From Cristatella mucedo (taxonomy: Eukaryota > Bryozoa > Phylactolaemata > Cristatellidae), in the NCBI GenBank assembly GCA_009760855.2, contig WPIO01000056.1, positions 2,750,001 through 2,814,000 of the forward strand: a stretch of DNA of 64,000 bases. Direction: 5' to 3'. The stretch's first letter is position 1. Every line of letters begins with the position of its first letter. The notes under the pieces were generated by a model. It was not told where the DNA came from. It made no database searches and saw nothing but the letters and a program-made list of their open reading frames with translations. Shown here piece after piece: positions 63,722-64,000 of this stretch. A program made the translations under genes and the position numbers.

Positions 63722-64000
63722 TAATAATAATAAATAATAATGCACTTGATAAAGTGCCCTCAGAGAATTCCATCTCTTTCTCGGCGCTTTACAATTGCTG
63801 CAAAGGGAAACACGGTTGAATGGTGAGTAATATCATGATTGATAAACAACATGAACAACGTGGTTAGGGGTGACATGCACAGGGTCAGCATGCAAATGTG
63901 GTTAGTGGCAGCATGCACAATGTCAGCAGGCATAAGCACATGAAGAAAGAAAATCGCAGGGACCCACTAAATGCTATCCTAAATAGGTGTGTCTAAGATC
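63722..64000 (-). mobile_element. LINE family A 3' end running off the window
   Basis: (AATAA)n, CACTTGATAAAGTGCCCTCA, hairpin, GGTTAGGGGTGACATGCACA and GACCCACTAAATGCTATCC. Truncated by the window end. Confidence 0.85.

Overview
This is animal nuclear DNA. It holds spliced genes with GT/AG introns, CpG-rich coding islands in AT-rich surroundings, many L2-type LINE copies, tRNA-derived SINEs, short hAT-type elements and abundant microsatellites. Nothing looks prokaryotic, plastid or mitochondrial. The species cannot be read from the sequence; a marine or other invertebrate is a guess.

Two conserved genes are certain. The first is a five-exon ISCU gene (55013-60516), the scaffold protein for mitochondrial iron-sulfur cluster assembly, 166 residues when spliced. 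The second is a four-exon aquaporin gene (42927-45604), 270 residues with two NPA boxes and an unusual Gln at the position that is usually His in the water filter. A broken tandem copy of the aquaporin gene lies at 51245-52595. It keeps exon 1 and a stop-containing exon 4, and lacks exons 2 and 3. A third gene, intronless, encodes a PAR/NFIL3-like bZIP factor (22484-23050). Three more CpG-rich intronless ORFs (29672, 36812 and 39268) and a stop-ridden stretch at 40015-40870 are possible genes or relics that I do not recognise.

Most of the rest is transposon wreckage. Two LINE families recur. In family A the 3' end is a short hairpin (GCGCC...GGCGC) followed by (ATT)n. In family B it is a different tail ending in (ATTAC)n. 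The best family A copy (48367-51147) lies just upstream of the damaged aquaporin copy. SINE-1 (20801, 13031) ends in a sequence resembling the family A tail, so family A probably moves it. SINE-2 (18184, 53430, 62315) has a different tail, and that tail appears to have seeded a 12-bp tandem array. Two hAT-like MITEs lie in inverted orientation at 8316-9245 and 9792-10196.

Layout: 1-22.3 kb is repeats only. 22.5-23.1 kb is the bZIP gene. 23.3-29 kb is repeats. 29-40.9 kb has CpG-rich small ORFs among microsatellites and LINE scraps. 41.8-47.1 kb is a CpG-rich domain around the aquaporin gene. 47.4-54.5 kb holds LINEs and the broken aquaporin copy. 55-60.8 kb is ISCU, with introns full of LINE relics. 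61-64 kb is repeats.
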